Assembly: GCA_964567045.1 (NCBI GenBank)
Contig: CAZMLE010000007.1
Span: 39,013 to 103,012 of the forward strand
DNA: 64,000 bases
Direction of reading: 5' to 3'
Origin: JAFNGF01 sp964567045
Lineage (GTDB): Bacteria > Planctomycetota > Phycisphaerae > Sedimentisphaerales > Anaerobacaceae
The position numbers and the translations under genes are program-made. The notes below the pieces were generated by a model that saw only the letters and a program-made list of their open reading frames with translations, did no database searches and was not told the DNA's origin. This document shows, in pieces, positions 34,932 to 43,896 of this stretch (its first letter is position 1; every line of letters starts with the position of its first letter).

Positions 34932-35966
34932 ATGCGTTACGTTTGTCTGTCGGTGATGCTCTCATGTCTATGGCAGTGTTGCAGTTCGGCTTGCGGTGAC
35001 GTAGTGTTTCTCGGCAACGGCGACCGTCTGACCGGCAAGATTAAACAGCTTACGGACGGAAAGCTGGTCTTTGAATCCGATGTGGCCGGCGAATTGAACA
35101 TTGATTTGTCCAAGATTCGCACATTCAGCAGCGATGCGCCAATTGAGATTCACTTTAGTGAGGGCACAGTAATCAAACAGGCCATCGTAAGTGGTGCAGC
35201 ACCGGGCAGGATCGGCATAAGAGCCACAGGGACTCTGACAGCCCAGGAGTTCGATCTGACCAGGATTACATCCATCAATCCGCCGGCGAAACCCACGCCC
35301 AAATGGCACGGCGCGGTTAGTGCTGGGTTTAGTGCCACTCAGGGCAATACCTCTACGGAGCGTCAAAATGTGAGCGTGGACATAAGTCGTCGGAGCGAGA
35401 ATGACCGCATAACCGTAAAGGCGGACTATGCACTCGGCAAGCAGAAAGACCCAGATACCGGAGAGGAAAAGACGACCGAAGACTGGTGGCGCACCAAACT
35501 CAAGTATGACTACTTTGTGAGCAAGAAGCTTTACGTGTACGGTGACAGCCGATACGAAAAGGATAGTGTGGCCGAGCTTGACCGGCGAGTGCTGGTCGGC
35601 GGCGGCGGCGGCTATCAGTGGATCGAGTCGGACGACATGAGCTTCTCGACCGAGGCAGGCCTTGCTTCGCTATATGAGAGATTTGGCAACCAGACGGATA
35701 GTAACGCCGAAGTCTCAGTTCAACTTGGTTACCACTTTGACAAGAAATTGTATAAAGCGTTGACGTTCATCAATGATCTGACGTACTATCCGAGCATAGA
35801 CGACTTCGGGAACTATTATTTGACCTCGACGGCGGAGCTTCGGGCATCTTTTCTGAAGAACATGTTCGCGAACTTCAAGGTTATCTTCGACTATGATGCA
35901 ACGCCTGCAGAAGGTGCTGGCAAGACGGATGTGAAATACATGCTCGGAGTCGGCTGGAGCTTTTAG
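34932..35966 (+). CDS. DUF481 outer-membrane protein
   Basis: The 344-residue product has a signal peptide with Cys (LSCLWQCCSSACGDVV), a small N-terminal beta region (FLGNGDRLTGKIKQLTDGKLVFESDVAGELNIDLSKI) and a C-terminal ~210-residue DUF481 beta-barrel (GFSATQGNTSTERQNVSVDISRR...YFVSKKLYVYGDSRYEKD...MLGVGWSF, ending in Phe). DUF481 proteins such as YdiY are outer-membrane proteins of unclear, often salt- or acid-linked, function. GGGAG ribosome site. Confidence 0.85.
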   Translation: MRYVCLSVMLSCLWQCCSSACGDVVFLGNGDRLTGKIKQLTDGKLVFESDVAGELNIDLSKIRTFSSDAPIEIHFSEGTVIKQAIVSGAAPGRIGIRATGTLTAQEFDLTRITSINPPAKPTPKWHGAVSAGFSATQGNTSTERQNVSVDISRRSENDRITVKADYALGKQKDPDTGEEKTTEDWWRTKLKYDYFVSKKLYVYGDSRYEKDSVAELDRRVLVGGGGGYQWIESDDMSFSTEAGLASLYERFGNQTDSNAEVSVQLGYHFDKKLYKALTFINDLTYYPSIDDFGNYYLTSTAELRASFLKNMFANFKVIFDYDATPAEGAGKTDVKYMLGVGWSF

Positions 35967-35973
35967 CGGACTC

Positions 35974-36000
35974 GTGTCAGGGGGCAACTGGTTCTGACAC
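35974..36000 (+). terminator. Hairpin after the DUF481 gene
   Basis: GTGTCAG (35974-35980) pairs with CTGACAC (35994-36000). Only a weak T-rich tail follows, so termination is plausible but partial; mscL begins 20 bases later. Confidence 0.4.
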
Positions 36001-36019
36001 TTGATTACTAGGAGAGCTT

Positions 36020-36376
36020 ATGGGACTTTTGCAGGAATTTAAGGAATTTGCAGTAAAGGGCAATGCCGTGGATATGGCTGTAGGGATAATTATTGGGGCC
36101 GCATTCAACAAAATCGTAAGTTCATTAGTCAATGATGTAATAATGCCTCCGATAGGACTTCTCCTTGGCGGCGTGGATTTTAAGAATCTGGAAGTGGTTC
36201 TTAAGAGAGCCACTGTCTCGGCGATCGGCGAGCCCTTGCCTGCGGTGACCTTGCGATATGGGCTATTCATCAATACACTTATCGACTTTGTAATTGTGGC
36301 TTTTACGATTTTCGTGGTTATAAAGCTGATGAATCGGCTTATGAATATCCGCCAGGTGTCAAAGAAGCCAGCGTGA
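36020..36376 (+). CDS. mscL: Large-conductance mechanosensitive channel
   Basis: At 118 residues it has the MscL opening (LLQEFKEFAVKGNAVDMAVGIIIGAAFNKIVSSLVNDVIMPPIGLLLGG, first helix and pore) and a second helix (LIDFVIVAFTIFVVIKLMNRL). It is a pentameric safety valve that opens under osmotic downshock. It is slightly short at the C-terminus compared with E. coli MscL. AGGAGAG lies before the ATG. Confidence 0.95.
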   Translation: MGLLQEFKEFAVKGNAVDMAVGIIIGAAFNKIVSSLVNDVIMPPIGLLLGGVDFKNLEVVLKRATVSAIGEPLPAVTLRYGLFINTLIDFVIVAFTIFVVIKLMNRLMNIRQVSKKPA

Positions 36377-36506
36377 ATGTGCTGTGCTTGGGTCAGTGTG
36401 TCGGTGAATGGCGGCGTGATGAGGCGTTTTCACAGGTGGGGCGATCTTTGTTTTCATCTTGAAGATTGCCTGAATTTAGTAGTTGCGTATTTGAACGGAT
36501 AAACAA

Positions 36507-37307
36507 ATGAAAAAACTGCGTAAGATTCTGCTTGTAATTATCGCCGCAATTGTGATTCTCGCCGCCGCTGCCGCGGTGCTCGTGAATCTGTTTGCAGACC
36601 GTGTTGTCAAGACAGGCATCGAAGCGGCAGCCAGCAAGACATTAAATGTCGGTGTCACAATAGACAGCTTGGACCTGTCGATTCTGGGAGGCAAAGTGGC
36701 CTTAGACAATCTTCTGATTAAAAATCCTCCCGGCTATCAGCACGATAACCTCCTTCAGCTAAGAAACGCCACTGTGGTAGTCGATATTAAGTCTCTTTTG
36801 GGCGATGTCGTCAACATAAAGGAAATCAAGCTGGATGGGGCGGAAGTCGTCCTCGAACAAAGAGGCGTTTCAGGCAATAACCTGCAGGATGTGCTAAAGT
36901 CGATGCCTACCAGCCCCAAATCGCAGGAGCCGGCGCAGCCATCCGGCAAGAAGCTCCATATAGATACTCTCGAACTGTCGGATGTAAGGGTTATGGTCAA
37001 GCTGCTGCCTGTGCCGGGTAAGACAGATACCGTCACACTCAAACTTGCGCCGATAAAGATGACAAACTTGGGCGGCGACAACAAGCTTGATACGGCGGCG
37101 CTGGCAGGCAAAATCTTAGTAGCTATCGCAGAAGGAGTTGCCGAGCAGGGCGCCGGCGTTCTGCCTGATGATATGGTCGGTGCGATGAAATCAACGCTGG
37201 CTAAAACCGCAGAGCTTGGCAAGGAGGCCATAAAGACAACCGAAGACCTCGGCAAAGGACTTACTGAAGGTCTCAAAGGTCTGCTCAAACCCAAGAAACA
37301 GGAATAA
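36507..37307 (+). CDS. AsmA-like membrane-anchored protein
   Basis: An N-terminal helix (KILLVIIAAIVILAAAAAVLVNLFA) anchors a domain that begins VVKTGIEAAASKTLNVGVTIDSLDLSILGGKVALDNLLIKNPPGY, the pattern of the AsmA/DUF748 group, followed by VVVDIKSLLGDVVNIKEIKLDGAEVVLEQ. The C-terminus is Lys/Gly-rich and helical. AsmA-like proteins act in lipid transport and envelope homeostasis. This one is short (266 residues), comprising only the N-terminal type region. Confidence 0.7.
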   Translation: MKKLRKILLVIIAAIVILAAAAAVLVNLFADRVVKTGIEAAASKTLNVGVTIDSLDLSILGGKVALDNLLIKNPPGYQHDNLLQLRNATVVVDIKSLLGDVVNIKEIKLDGAEVVLEQRGVSGNNLQDVLKSMPTSPKSQEPAQPSGKKLHIDTLELSDVRVMVKLLPVPGKTDTVTLKLAPIKMTNLGGDNKLDTAALAGKILVAIAEGVAEQGAGVLPDDMVGAMKSTLAKTAELGKEAIKTTEDLGKGLTEGLKGLLKPKKQE

Positions 37308-37483
37308 CCGCCCCAAAGGCACCGACGGGAATGCAGAGAACAAGTGAAGTCGGACGCTTCTTGACATCGCAGTGAATCAAGGCCACGCCAGAACCGTCGG
37401 GCTGCTATGCAAGGACAGGGCGAAGGAATAATTTTCAGAAGATAGGCTTCAGTTATAAGGTCTCAGTTGAAGCGGGGCAGAAA

Positions 37484-38464
37484 ATGTCAAAGCAAGTGAA
37501 TCGCCGAGAGTTTTGCCGGAAGGCTCTTATTGGCTCTGCATCTACCATGGCAGCTTTGAGTTTGGAGGAGAGGACTTTGGCAGGGGCGATGGTGGAAAAA
37601 ACGCCAGGCCCAAAGAGGCAGGACCCCGTCAAAGGTTTGGCGGCGGGCAAGATTGGCAAGGTTGAAATTAGCAGGATAATCTGCGGCGGCAATTTAATTG
37701 GCGGCTACGCCCACAGCAGAGATTTGATTTACGTGTCCTCCTTGCTCAAGCAGTACTTCACAGACCAGAAAATCATCGAGACGCTCGAAATATGTGAGGA
37801 AACAGGAATAAATACAATTATTACAGGTTCAGGCTCGGCAGAGCTGCTTAAGAAATACTGGGATGAGCACGGCGGACAAATAAAGTGGATAGCACAAATC
37901 GTCCCAAAGAGCGACGATCTTACAACCGACGCCAAAATCGCTATCGATAGCGGTGCTGTCGGCGCGTTTGTAATCGGCAACGTTGGCGACGAATGGGCCA
38001 GAGCAGGGCGAGTTGACCTGATTGGAAAGGTTGTCGATTTTATAAAGCAAAACGGGATAATCGGGGGTGTCGCTGGTCATAACCTGGGAACGCCGATGGC
38101 GTGTGAAAAAGAAGGCCTCCAAGCGGATTTCTACATGAAGACTCTCCACAGCACCAAGTACTGGTCGGGTCGCAGCCCGGATCAGCAAAAAGATGTGATT
38201 GACAACTACAGCATCGACAACTACTGGGACAAATACCCGGAGCAGACGATTGAGTTTATGAAGAAAGTGAAAAGGCCCTGGATTGCCTATAAGGTTCTGG
38301 CAGCAGGTGCCATTCATCCCAGAGAGGGTTTCCGGTACGCCTTTGAAAACGGCGCCGATTTTCTTTGCGTGGGCATGTTCGATTTCCAGGTGAGGGAGGA
38401 CGTGGTTATTGCCAGAGACATTCTTTCGGGGAAAGTTGCAAGGCAGCGTCCGTGGAGAGCGTAG
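37484..38464 (+). CDS. Tat-exported TIM-barrel-like protein (paralogue B)
   Basis: The 326-residue product is the second copy of the family at 33718: Tat signal QVNRREFCRKALIGSAS, then GKIGKVEISRIICGGNLIGGYAHSRDLIYVSSLL and the same C-terminal block from KRPWIAYKVLAAGAIHPREG. The middle differs more (GQIKWIAQIVPKSDDL, GRSPDQQKDVIDNYS). I cannot assign a reaction. The extremely conserved DNA at the 3' end hints at recent duplication or gene conversion between the two. Confidence 0.75.
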   Translation: MSKQVNRREFCRKALIGSASTMAALSLEERTLAGAMVEKTPGPKRQDPVKGLAAGKIGKVEISRIICGGNLIGGYAHSRDLIYVSSLLKQYFTDQKIIETLEICEETGINTIITGSGSAELLKKYWDEHGGQIKWIAQIVPKSDDLTTDAKIAIDSGAVGAFVIGNVGDEWARAGRVDLIGKVVDFIKQNGIIGGVAGHNLGTPMACEKEGLQADFYMKTLHSTKYWSGRSPDQQKDVIDNYSIDNYWDKYPEQTIEFMKKVKRPWIAYKVLAAGAIHPREGFRYAFENGADFLCVGMFDFQVREDVVIARDILSGKVARQRPWRA

Positions 38465-38492
38465 AGGATTCCTACCTTGCCGCTTCGAGTGT

Positions 38493-39485
38493 TCAGAACT
38501 TTTTCATATATTCGAGGGATTCCCTGGCTGTTTTATCCAGATTCTCGACATCACCTCCGCCATCCAGTACCTCGCACATCTCGTAGGCAATATATCCCTG
38601 GTAGCCGATTTCCTTAAGGGCGTTAAAAAAGGTCTCGTAGTCCACGATGCCCTGGCCGAGCGGAACGGCTCGAATCAAAGTGTCACGTGGCAGAAAATTG
38701 GTCAGATCGTGGTCGAGGTAGAATTGTGGAAGCCGCACATAATCCGCGGCGGTCGTGTGAACGATGAACGGTTTCATCTTCAAAACGGCGGCCCTGAGTT
38801 CGTTAGAGCTTAGACCCTGGAGTGCCGGCGCCCAGGCGTCAAAAGCCGCCTTGACGTTTGGCAAGTTGACTTCTTTGAGAAGCCAGTACATAGTGTCGTG
38901 GTGGACCGCGATATCGTGATGGTTCTGCACCGCCAGGGTAACACCGTGCTCGGCAGCCTTTTGGCCGGCCAGCCTCAATCCTTCAACCACCATCGCGTAT
39001 TGCTTGTCGAGTGGCACACCGGGCCGCTGGTAGCCCGTGAATATCCGCACCATGTCGGTTCCTAAGTCGTGCGCTAATTTGGCTAATTCCCCGACATAGC
39101 AGGCCTGGATTTCCACGTTGGGCACACCCGGCTTATCGACGCCGGCGGTGAAATCCGTATATCCGGCCAGACACACCAGTTCCAGGCCGAGCTCTTCGAT
39201 CTTGTGCCGTAGAGCTTTTCGCCTGGCCTGGTCGTAGTCCAATGGGCTGACGTGCGGCCGTTTGGCCATCAACATGACCCCGTCAAAGCCAAGCTCTTTT
39301 GCTTTGGCTAAGAATTCATCGACAGTTAATTTGCTCTGACCGCGCCAAACGCCTGCATAGCTAACGGAATGTAGGCACGTTTTCACCTTGAAGTCTTTTG
39401 GGTCGCCGGTAGGGAGCTTTTGTGAGGATGCTACCTGGCAACATAGTGACAGCACAGCAATTAGCCCGACACACAGCTTGCGCAT
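38493..39485 (-). CDS. Exported sugar phosphate isomerase/epimerase-like TIM barrel
   Basis: The 330-residue product has a signal peptide (MRKLCVGLIAVLSLCCQVASS) and an AP-endonuclease-2/xylose-isomerase-like barrel: ELGFDGVMLMAKRPH, LELVCLAGYTDF, EHGVTLAVQNHHDIAVHHDT, KAAFDAWAP, then LGQGIVDYETFFNALKEIGYQGYIAYEM. Glu/His/Asp residues at metal-site positions are present. Such exported epimerase-like proteins are abundant in planctomycetes and are thought to act on unusual sugars or sugar acids (inference). Divergent from hisS, with about 208 bases between. Confidence 0.82.
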   Translation of the reverse strand: MRKLCVGLIAVLSLCCQVASSQKLPTGDPKDFKVKTCLHSVSYAGVWRGQSKLTVDEFLAKAKELGFDGVMLMAKRPHVSPLDYDQARRKALRHKIEELGLELVCLAGYTDFTAGVDKPGVPNVEIQACYVGELAKLAHDLGTDMVRIFTGYQRPGVPLDKQYAMVVEGLRLAGQKAAEHGVTLAVQNHHDIAVHHDTMYWLLKEVNLPNVKAAFDAWAPALQGLSSNELRAAVLKMKPFIVHTTAADYVRLPQFYLDHDLTNFLPRDTLIRAVPLGQGIVDYETFFNALKEIGYQGYIAYEMCEVLDGGGDVENLDKTARESLEYMKKF

Positions 39486-39693
39486 AGTTACTCTCCGTCT
39501 TTGGGTTAATAAATTGGCGACCTTTTATCTGAGCTACACAATAACTAAGTTTTGTGCATCCGTCAAAGTCTTTTCTACATTTGGCAAGACCGAGCACGTA
39601 CTTCGGCACTTCTTGACTGTGGCTGGCCTATACCTTATAGTGTCTGCTGGAAGAGCAAAAGGCAAAGAAGAGTATGTGCAGAAAGAAAACAGG

Positions 39694-40986
39694 ATGAAGA
39701 TGCCAGCGGTAAAAGGCACAAGGGATTTCTATCCCGAGGATATGGCGGTACGGAACTGGATGATAAACGGCTGGAAAAGAGTGTCCCTGCGCAATGGTTT
39801 TGAAGAATACGACGGGCCGATATTTGAATACTTAAAGATGTTTCAGATAAAAAGCGGCGACGAAATTGTCGAGCAGCTTTTTTCTCTGAAAGATAGAGGC
39901 GGAAGAGACCTGGCACTGCGCCCGGAAATTACGCCGACACTTGCCCGCATGGTCAACCAGCGGATCAATTCACTGCCCAGGCCCATCAAATGGTTTTCCG
40001 TGCCCAGATTATTCCGCGCTGAGCGGCCCCAAAAAGGCCGGTTGCGAGAATTCTTCCAGTGGAACGTGGACATAATCGGCGTGGATGACGTGCTGGCTGA
40101 TGCCGAGGTGATATTCTGCGCTCTGGACTATCTGCGCGAAGTTGGCCTGACGCCGAAAGATGTAGCGGTCAAAATATCCAGCAGGAAAATGCTCGCGGAG
40201 TTGTTGCGGGCTGTGGGCATCCCTGAAGGCCAATTGGAACAGCTATATGCAGTCCTTGACAAGCGCAGCAAAGTGCCCGCCGACGCCTTCGGGCAGATGC
40301 TTGGCGAAGTGCTTGCTGACGAAAACACACGCCGCAGCGTTCAGCAGCTAATGAGCGTTGAATCGACCGAGCAGATAAGTGCGATTGTTCAGTTAACCGA
40401 CCGGGTCAAAGAATCGGTCGGTCAGTTACGGCGACTGTTTGACCTTCTTGAGGCCATGGGGGTAAGGGACTATTGCGTTTTTGACATCGGCATAGTGAGA
40501 GGTCTGGCTTACTACACCGGCATTGTCTATGAGATTTACGATAGGGCCAGTGAGCTTCGGGCCATCGGCGGCGGGGGGCGATACGATAATTTGCTGCAGC
40601 TATTCGGCGGCCCGGCTATATCTGCCACTGGCTTTGGCATAGGCGACTGCGTGCTGGGCATTTTGCTCCAGGAGAAAGGGCTTCTGCAGAGACAACTACC
40701 GCAGCGCAAGCTGGATTATTTCGTTGCCTGGGTCGATGAGGCTTATCGGCAAGTTGCTATCAAACTGACAATGAAGCTGCGTTCAGCGGGCTGGACAACC
40801 GGCTTCAGCTACAAAACTGCCAACCTGAGCAAACAGCTCAAAGAGGCAGCAGAGCAAAGCGCCCAAAAGTGCATCATCATCGGCTCGGAGATCGAAAACG
40901 AGCAACTCACGGTTAAAAACATGGCCAGCGGCGAGCAGGAGCTCATGGATGTTAAAGAGTTCCTATCCAGGGTGAACCCCGCGTAG
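39694..40986 (+). CDS. hisS: Histidyl-tRNA synthetase
   Basis: The class II synthetase motifs are clear: KGTRDFYPEDMAVRNW at the start, motif 2 FRAERPQKGRLREFFQWNVDIIG, and the histidine-specific GLAYYTGIVYEIYD and GGGGRYDNLL motifs; a C-terminal anticodon domain (YFVAWVDEAYRQVAIKLTMKLRSAGW) follows. ATG 39694 (or 39700) is chosen; the frame stays open upstream to 39388, but that part would overlap the divergent gene and is not conserved. About 430 residues, the normal length. Confidence 0.95.
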   Translation: MKMPAVKGTRDFYPEDMAVRNWMINGWKRVSLRNGFEEYDGPIFEYLKMFQIKSGDEIVEQLFSLKDRGGRDLALRPEITPTLARMVNQRINSLPRPIKWFSVPRLFRAERPQKGRLREFFQWNVDIIGVDDVLADAEVIFCALDYLREVGLTPKDVAVKISSRKMLAELLRAVGIPEGQLEQLYAVLDKRSKVPADAFGQMLGEVLADENTRRSVQQLMSVESTEQISAIVQLTDRVKESVGQLRRLFDLLEAMGVRDYCVFDIGIVRGLAYYTGIVYEIYDRASELRAIGGGGRYDNLLQLFGGPAISATGFGIGDCVLGILLQEKGLLQRQLPQRKLDYFVAWVDEAYRQVAIKLTMKLRSAGWTTGFSYKTANLSKQLKEAAEQSAQKCIIIGSEIENEQLTVKNMASGEQELMDVKEFLSRVNPA

Positions 40987-41045
40987 GTGCCAACCATTAG
41001 GCGTGCGATGTTGAGCGCATGTGACCGGTATCGGAAGGAAGAGAA

Positions 41046-42164
41046 ATGAGAATCTGTAGATCAAGTTATGTAGTTCTGTGTTTATCGCTGTTGACTTGTC
41101 TGACTCCGCAACTGCGGGCGGCGGGACAAAGGCAAAAGATCATCTCCCCCGATGTTCACCCGGACCGCCGAATGACATTTCGGCTATACGCGCCCGGAGC
41201 CAACAATGTGGGTCTGATCGCTCAGTTCATGCCTGGCATCCAGCCCATGAGAAAAGACCACAGCGGAGTGTGGAGCATAACGCTGGGTCCTGCTGAGCCG
41301 GATATCTACGAATATGATTTCATCGTGGACGGCTTGGAGATTGCTGACCCTTCCAATTCCTGGGTCAAAATCTGGCTGCGGACCGCAAAGAACCTCGTGC
41401 TGGTACCCGGCGACGAGCCAATGTTCTTCGAAGAGCAACAGGTCCCTCACGGGACAGTGCACATTCACAGATACCGGTCAACGTCGCTCGCTGTTGCACG
41501 GGGTCTCTATGTATATACGCCGCCTGGCTATGAGACAAACCGGTACGCTAAATACCCTGTGCTATATCTATTGCACGGCCTGGGCGACACCGAGGATACG
41601 TGGACCGTCGTGGGGCGCGTCAATGTGATAGTGGATAATCTGCTGGCAAAGAATAAGGCCAGGCCGCTCGTCATCGTGATGCCGTATGGCCATACACCCT
41701 CAACTCCTCCTGACATGCGAAGTGTCGGCAACTACGGAGCGTTTGAGAGGGACATAATTGAGGATGTAATCCCTTATGTCCAAAACTGCTATCGCGTGAG
41801 CACGGATCGAAAAGACCGGGCCATAGCGGGTCTATCGATGGGCGGCGGCCAGGCACTAACGGTGGGCCTGGGCAACCTTGCACTTTTCGGGTGGATAGGG
41901 GCTTTCAGCTCAGCGGTGCCGCGAGGTCAGAACCTGGATAAGTTGCTGGCTGAGCCGAACTCCATAAATGAGAAACTTAACTTGTTGTGGGTCGGGTGTG
42001 GCAGGATGGATTTTCTCTTCCAGGAGAACCAAAGGTTTATTGAACGGCTGAAGGCCGACAAGATCAAACACGTCAGCCACATTACCGACGGTGCTCATGA
42101 GTGGCGACTATGGCGGCATTATCTGTATGAATTTGTCCCGCTGTTGTTCGGGCCGGATAACTAA
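41046..42164 (+). CDS. Exported esterase with CBM48-like N-terminal domain
   Basis: The 372-residue product has a signal peptide, an immunoglobulin-like/CBM48-type domain (RRMTFRLYAPGANNVGLIAQFM...HSGVWSITLGPAEPDIYEYDFIVDG) and an esterase-D-type hydrolase (PVLYLLHGLGDTEDTW, RAIAGLSMGGGQAL with the nucleophile Ser, DGAHEWRLWRHYLYEF with the His). Such pairs are annotated as feruloyl or acetyl-xylan esterases, which remove side groups from plant polysaccharides. GGAAGGAAG ribosome site. Confidence 0.85.
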   Translation: MRICRSSYVVLCLSLLTCLTPQLRAAGQRQKIISPDVHPDRRMTFRLYAPGANNVGLIAQFMPGIQPMRKDHSGVWSITLGPAEPDIYEYDFIVDGLEIADPSNSWVKIWLRTAKNLVLVPGDEPMFFEEQQVPHGTVHIHRYRSTSLAVARGLYVYTPPGYETNRYAKYPVLYLLHGLGDTEDTWTVVGRVNVIVDNLLAKNKARPLVIVMPYGHTPSTPPDMRSVGNYGAFERDIIEDVIPYVQNCYRVSTDRKDRAIAGLSMGGGQALTVGLGNLALFGWIGAFSSAVPRGQNLDKLLAEPNSINEKLNLLWVGCGRMDFLFQENQRFIERLKADKIKHVSHITDGAHEWRLWRHYLYEFVPLLFGPDN

Positions 42165-42170
42165 TCTTCA

Positions 42171-42686
42171 ATGAAGGACTCTTTTCCAAATCAATATGAG
42201 CGGGCCTTCCAGAAGTGGCTGATAGATAACCACATTCAATATATACCAGTAGACGATCGCAAAAAAGCAGCTTTTGCGCGGTGCAAAATTAAGAGCTTCG
42301 ATTTCTTATTGTATCCGCGAAGCGGGCGAGCGATAATCGCCGAGGTTAAGGGCAGGAAGTTCAAGGGCGCCAGTTTTGCCAAGTTAGCGGGTCTCGAATG
42401 CTGGGTCACCGCCGAAGACGTTGACGGCTTGGCCAGATGGCAGCAAATTTTTGGCCCCGGCCACCAAGCTGTTTTTGTATTTGCTTACGGCGCAGAGAAC
42501 ATCGATGTTGATTTTGACGGCAGGCCGGTTTATGAGTTTGACGAAAATAGGTTCATATTTTTCTGCATCACGGTAGATGACTATCGTTCCTTTATGAAAC
42601 GCCGCAGCCCAAAGTGGCAGACTGTCACGCTGCCTGCCGATAAGTTCCGACAATGCGTTCTGGGAATCAACGAGTTTTTGCTCTGA
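42171..42686 (+). CDS. HYExAFE-family protein
   Basis: At 171 residues, it opens with NQYERAFQKWLIDNHIQYIPVD, the variant here of the H-Y-E-x-A-F-E signature, and continues KSFDFLLYPRSGRAIIAEVKGRKF, where Asp plus Glu-x-Lys fits a PD-(D/E)XK nuclease-like core (observation plus inference). The family is largely planctomycete-restricted and uncharacterised. It begins only six bases after the esterase gene. Confidence 0.8.
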   Translation: MKDSFPNQYERAFQKWLIDNHIQYIPVDDRKKAAFARCKIKSFDFLLYPRSGRAIIAEVKGRKFKGASFAKLAGLECWVTAEDVDGLARWQQIFGPGHQAVFVFAYGAENIDVDFDGRPVYEFDENRFIFFCITVDDYRSFMKRRSPKWQTVTLPADKFRQCVLGINEFLL

Positions 42687-42820
42687 CACCGGACGGTTCT
42701 CAGCCCACTATGCGTTTTCACAAGGTTTTGGATGGACGGCGGGCGGTCCTCGTGGTAGAATCTCTTCTGCTAAAGTTGTAGAGATAACGTAATGGCAAAA
42801 TTATTTGGAGGTAACTGAGT

Positions 42821-43258
42821 ATGTTCAGAAATCTTTTGTATCTGGTGACGGGGACTATTTTCTTAGCTGGCTGTATTAGTGTGCACGAGACTAAGCACAT
42901 GCCCCCGGGGGAGACCGTGCTGGAGGTTCCGAAACCGGCTAAGGAACCCGCTCAAGTCCTGCGTCATGTGGTGTTACTTAAGTTCAAAGATGATACTACC
43001 AAGGAACAGATAAAGAAGATCGAGAATGCTTTCTGTGCGCTACCCGCCAAGATCAACGTGATACACGATTTCGAGTGGGGCACCGACGTAAGCCCGGAGA
43101 ACCGCTCCCAGGGCTTTACGCATTGCTTTGTGGTGACGTTTCTCAGCGAGGCCGACCGCGCCATATATCTGCCGCATCCGGCACACAAAGAGTTCGCTAC
43201 AACGTTAGGCCCATACCTGGATCAGGTTCTGGTAATTGATTACTGGACGAAACCGTAG
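42821..43258 (+). CDS. Dabb-family (stress-responsive A/B barrel) lipoprotein
   Basis: A lipoprotein signal (TGTIFLAGC) leads to a Dabb domain (LRHVVLLKFKDDTTKEQIKKIENAFCALP...FEWGTDVSPENRSQGFTHCFVVTFLSEADRAIYLPHPAHKEFATTL). Dabb proteins form dimeric alpha+beta barrels, some with cyclase or decarboxylase-like roles; an anchored, exported version is characteristic of planctomycetes. GGAGG ribosome site. Function not known. Confidence 0.85.
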   Translation: MFRNLLYLVTGTIFLAGCISVHETKHMPPGETVLEVPKPAKEPAQVLRHVVLLKFKDDTTKEQIKKIENAFCALPAKINVIHDFEWGTDVSPENRSQGFTHCFVVTFLSEADRAIYLPHPAHKEFATTLGPYLDQVLVIDYWTKP

Positions 43259-43264
43259 CCTGAA

Positions 43265-43308
43265 CCCCGCAATAAACTTGTCCTGAGCGAAGCCGAAGGA
43301 TTGCGGGG
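43265..43308. repeat. CCTGAGCGAAGCCGAAGG repeat within a hairpin
   Basis: The arms CCCCGCAAT (43265-43273) and ATTGCGGGG (43300-43308) pair perfectly and enclose CTTGTCCTGAGCGAAGCC and GAAGG, a repeat word also present in altered form at 53014-53064. It sits between the Dabb gene and rsmD and may act as terminator or as a mobile repeat. Confidence 0.65.
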
Positions 43309-43314
43309 CTAAAT

Positions 43315-43896
43315 ATGATGCGAATAATTGCTGGCTCAAAACGCGGAATGCGGCTGTTCAGCCCTAAGACGCAAGATAGCCGGCCTATTACCGACAGAGT
43401 TAAGCAATCGCTTTTTGATGTCCTTTGTAACTATGGGCTGCCCGAGGGTCAGCGGGTGACAGATCTTTTCTGCGGCGTTGGCTCTCTAGGTCTTGAGGCA
43501 TTGAGCAGGGGCGCTGAATTTGTCACTTTCGTAGAAAAGAACCCTAAAATTATCGCCATTCTAAATAAAAATATCGACAAGACCAGCTTTGTCAAGCAAT
43601 CGAAGGTTATAAGAGGCGATGCCTTCAAGCTTGGCGCTCCGGCTGATGCCGATGACCGAGGATGCAGCCTTGTTTTTGTTGATCCGCCGTATGCCTTTAC
43701 CCAGGACGTCCAGGCTGGGTCGCCTTTAAGCCGATTGACGGATGTGTTGCAGGGCCAGGTGACGCCGGATGCCATCGTAGTTGTCAGGACAAACCGTCGC
43801 ACTTTTCTGCTAGAACGTTACGGTGCATTTCAATTGCTGGAGCGGCGCGAGTGGGGGACGATGGCAGTAACTTTGTTGCAGATGATGGCCAGATGA
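43315..43896 (+). CDS. rsmD: 16S rRNA (guanine966-N2)-methyltransferase
   Basis: The 193-residue protein has RsmD hallmarks: MRIIAGSKRGMRL, RPITDRVKQSLFDVL, SAM-binding VTDLFCGVGSLGLEALSRGA and catalytic LVFVDPPYAF. It methylates G966 of 16S rRNA during 30S assembly. Its stop overlaps the start of the next gene. Confidence 0.93.
   Translation: MMRIIAGSKRGMRLFSPKTQDSRPITDRVKQSLFDVLCNYGLPEGQRVTDLFCGVGSLGLEALSRGAEFVTFVEKNPKIIAILNKNIDKTSFVKQSKVIRGDAFKLGAPADADDRGCSLVFVDPPYAFTQDVQAGSPLSRLTDVLQGQVTPDAIVVVRTNRRTFLLERYGAFQLLERREWGTMAVTLLQMMAR

Noticed and set aside
36507..37307. Minus-strand open frame 36755-37294
   Set aside because: Shadow of the AsmA-like gene; Ser/Pro-rich nonsense composition.
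39388..39693. N-terminal extension of the hisS frame
   Set aside because: It overlaps the divergent epimerase gene and HisRS proteins begin near KGTRDFYP.
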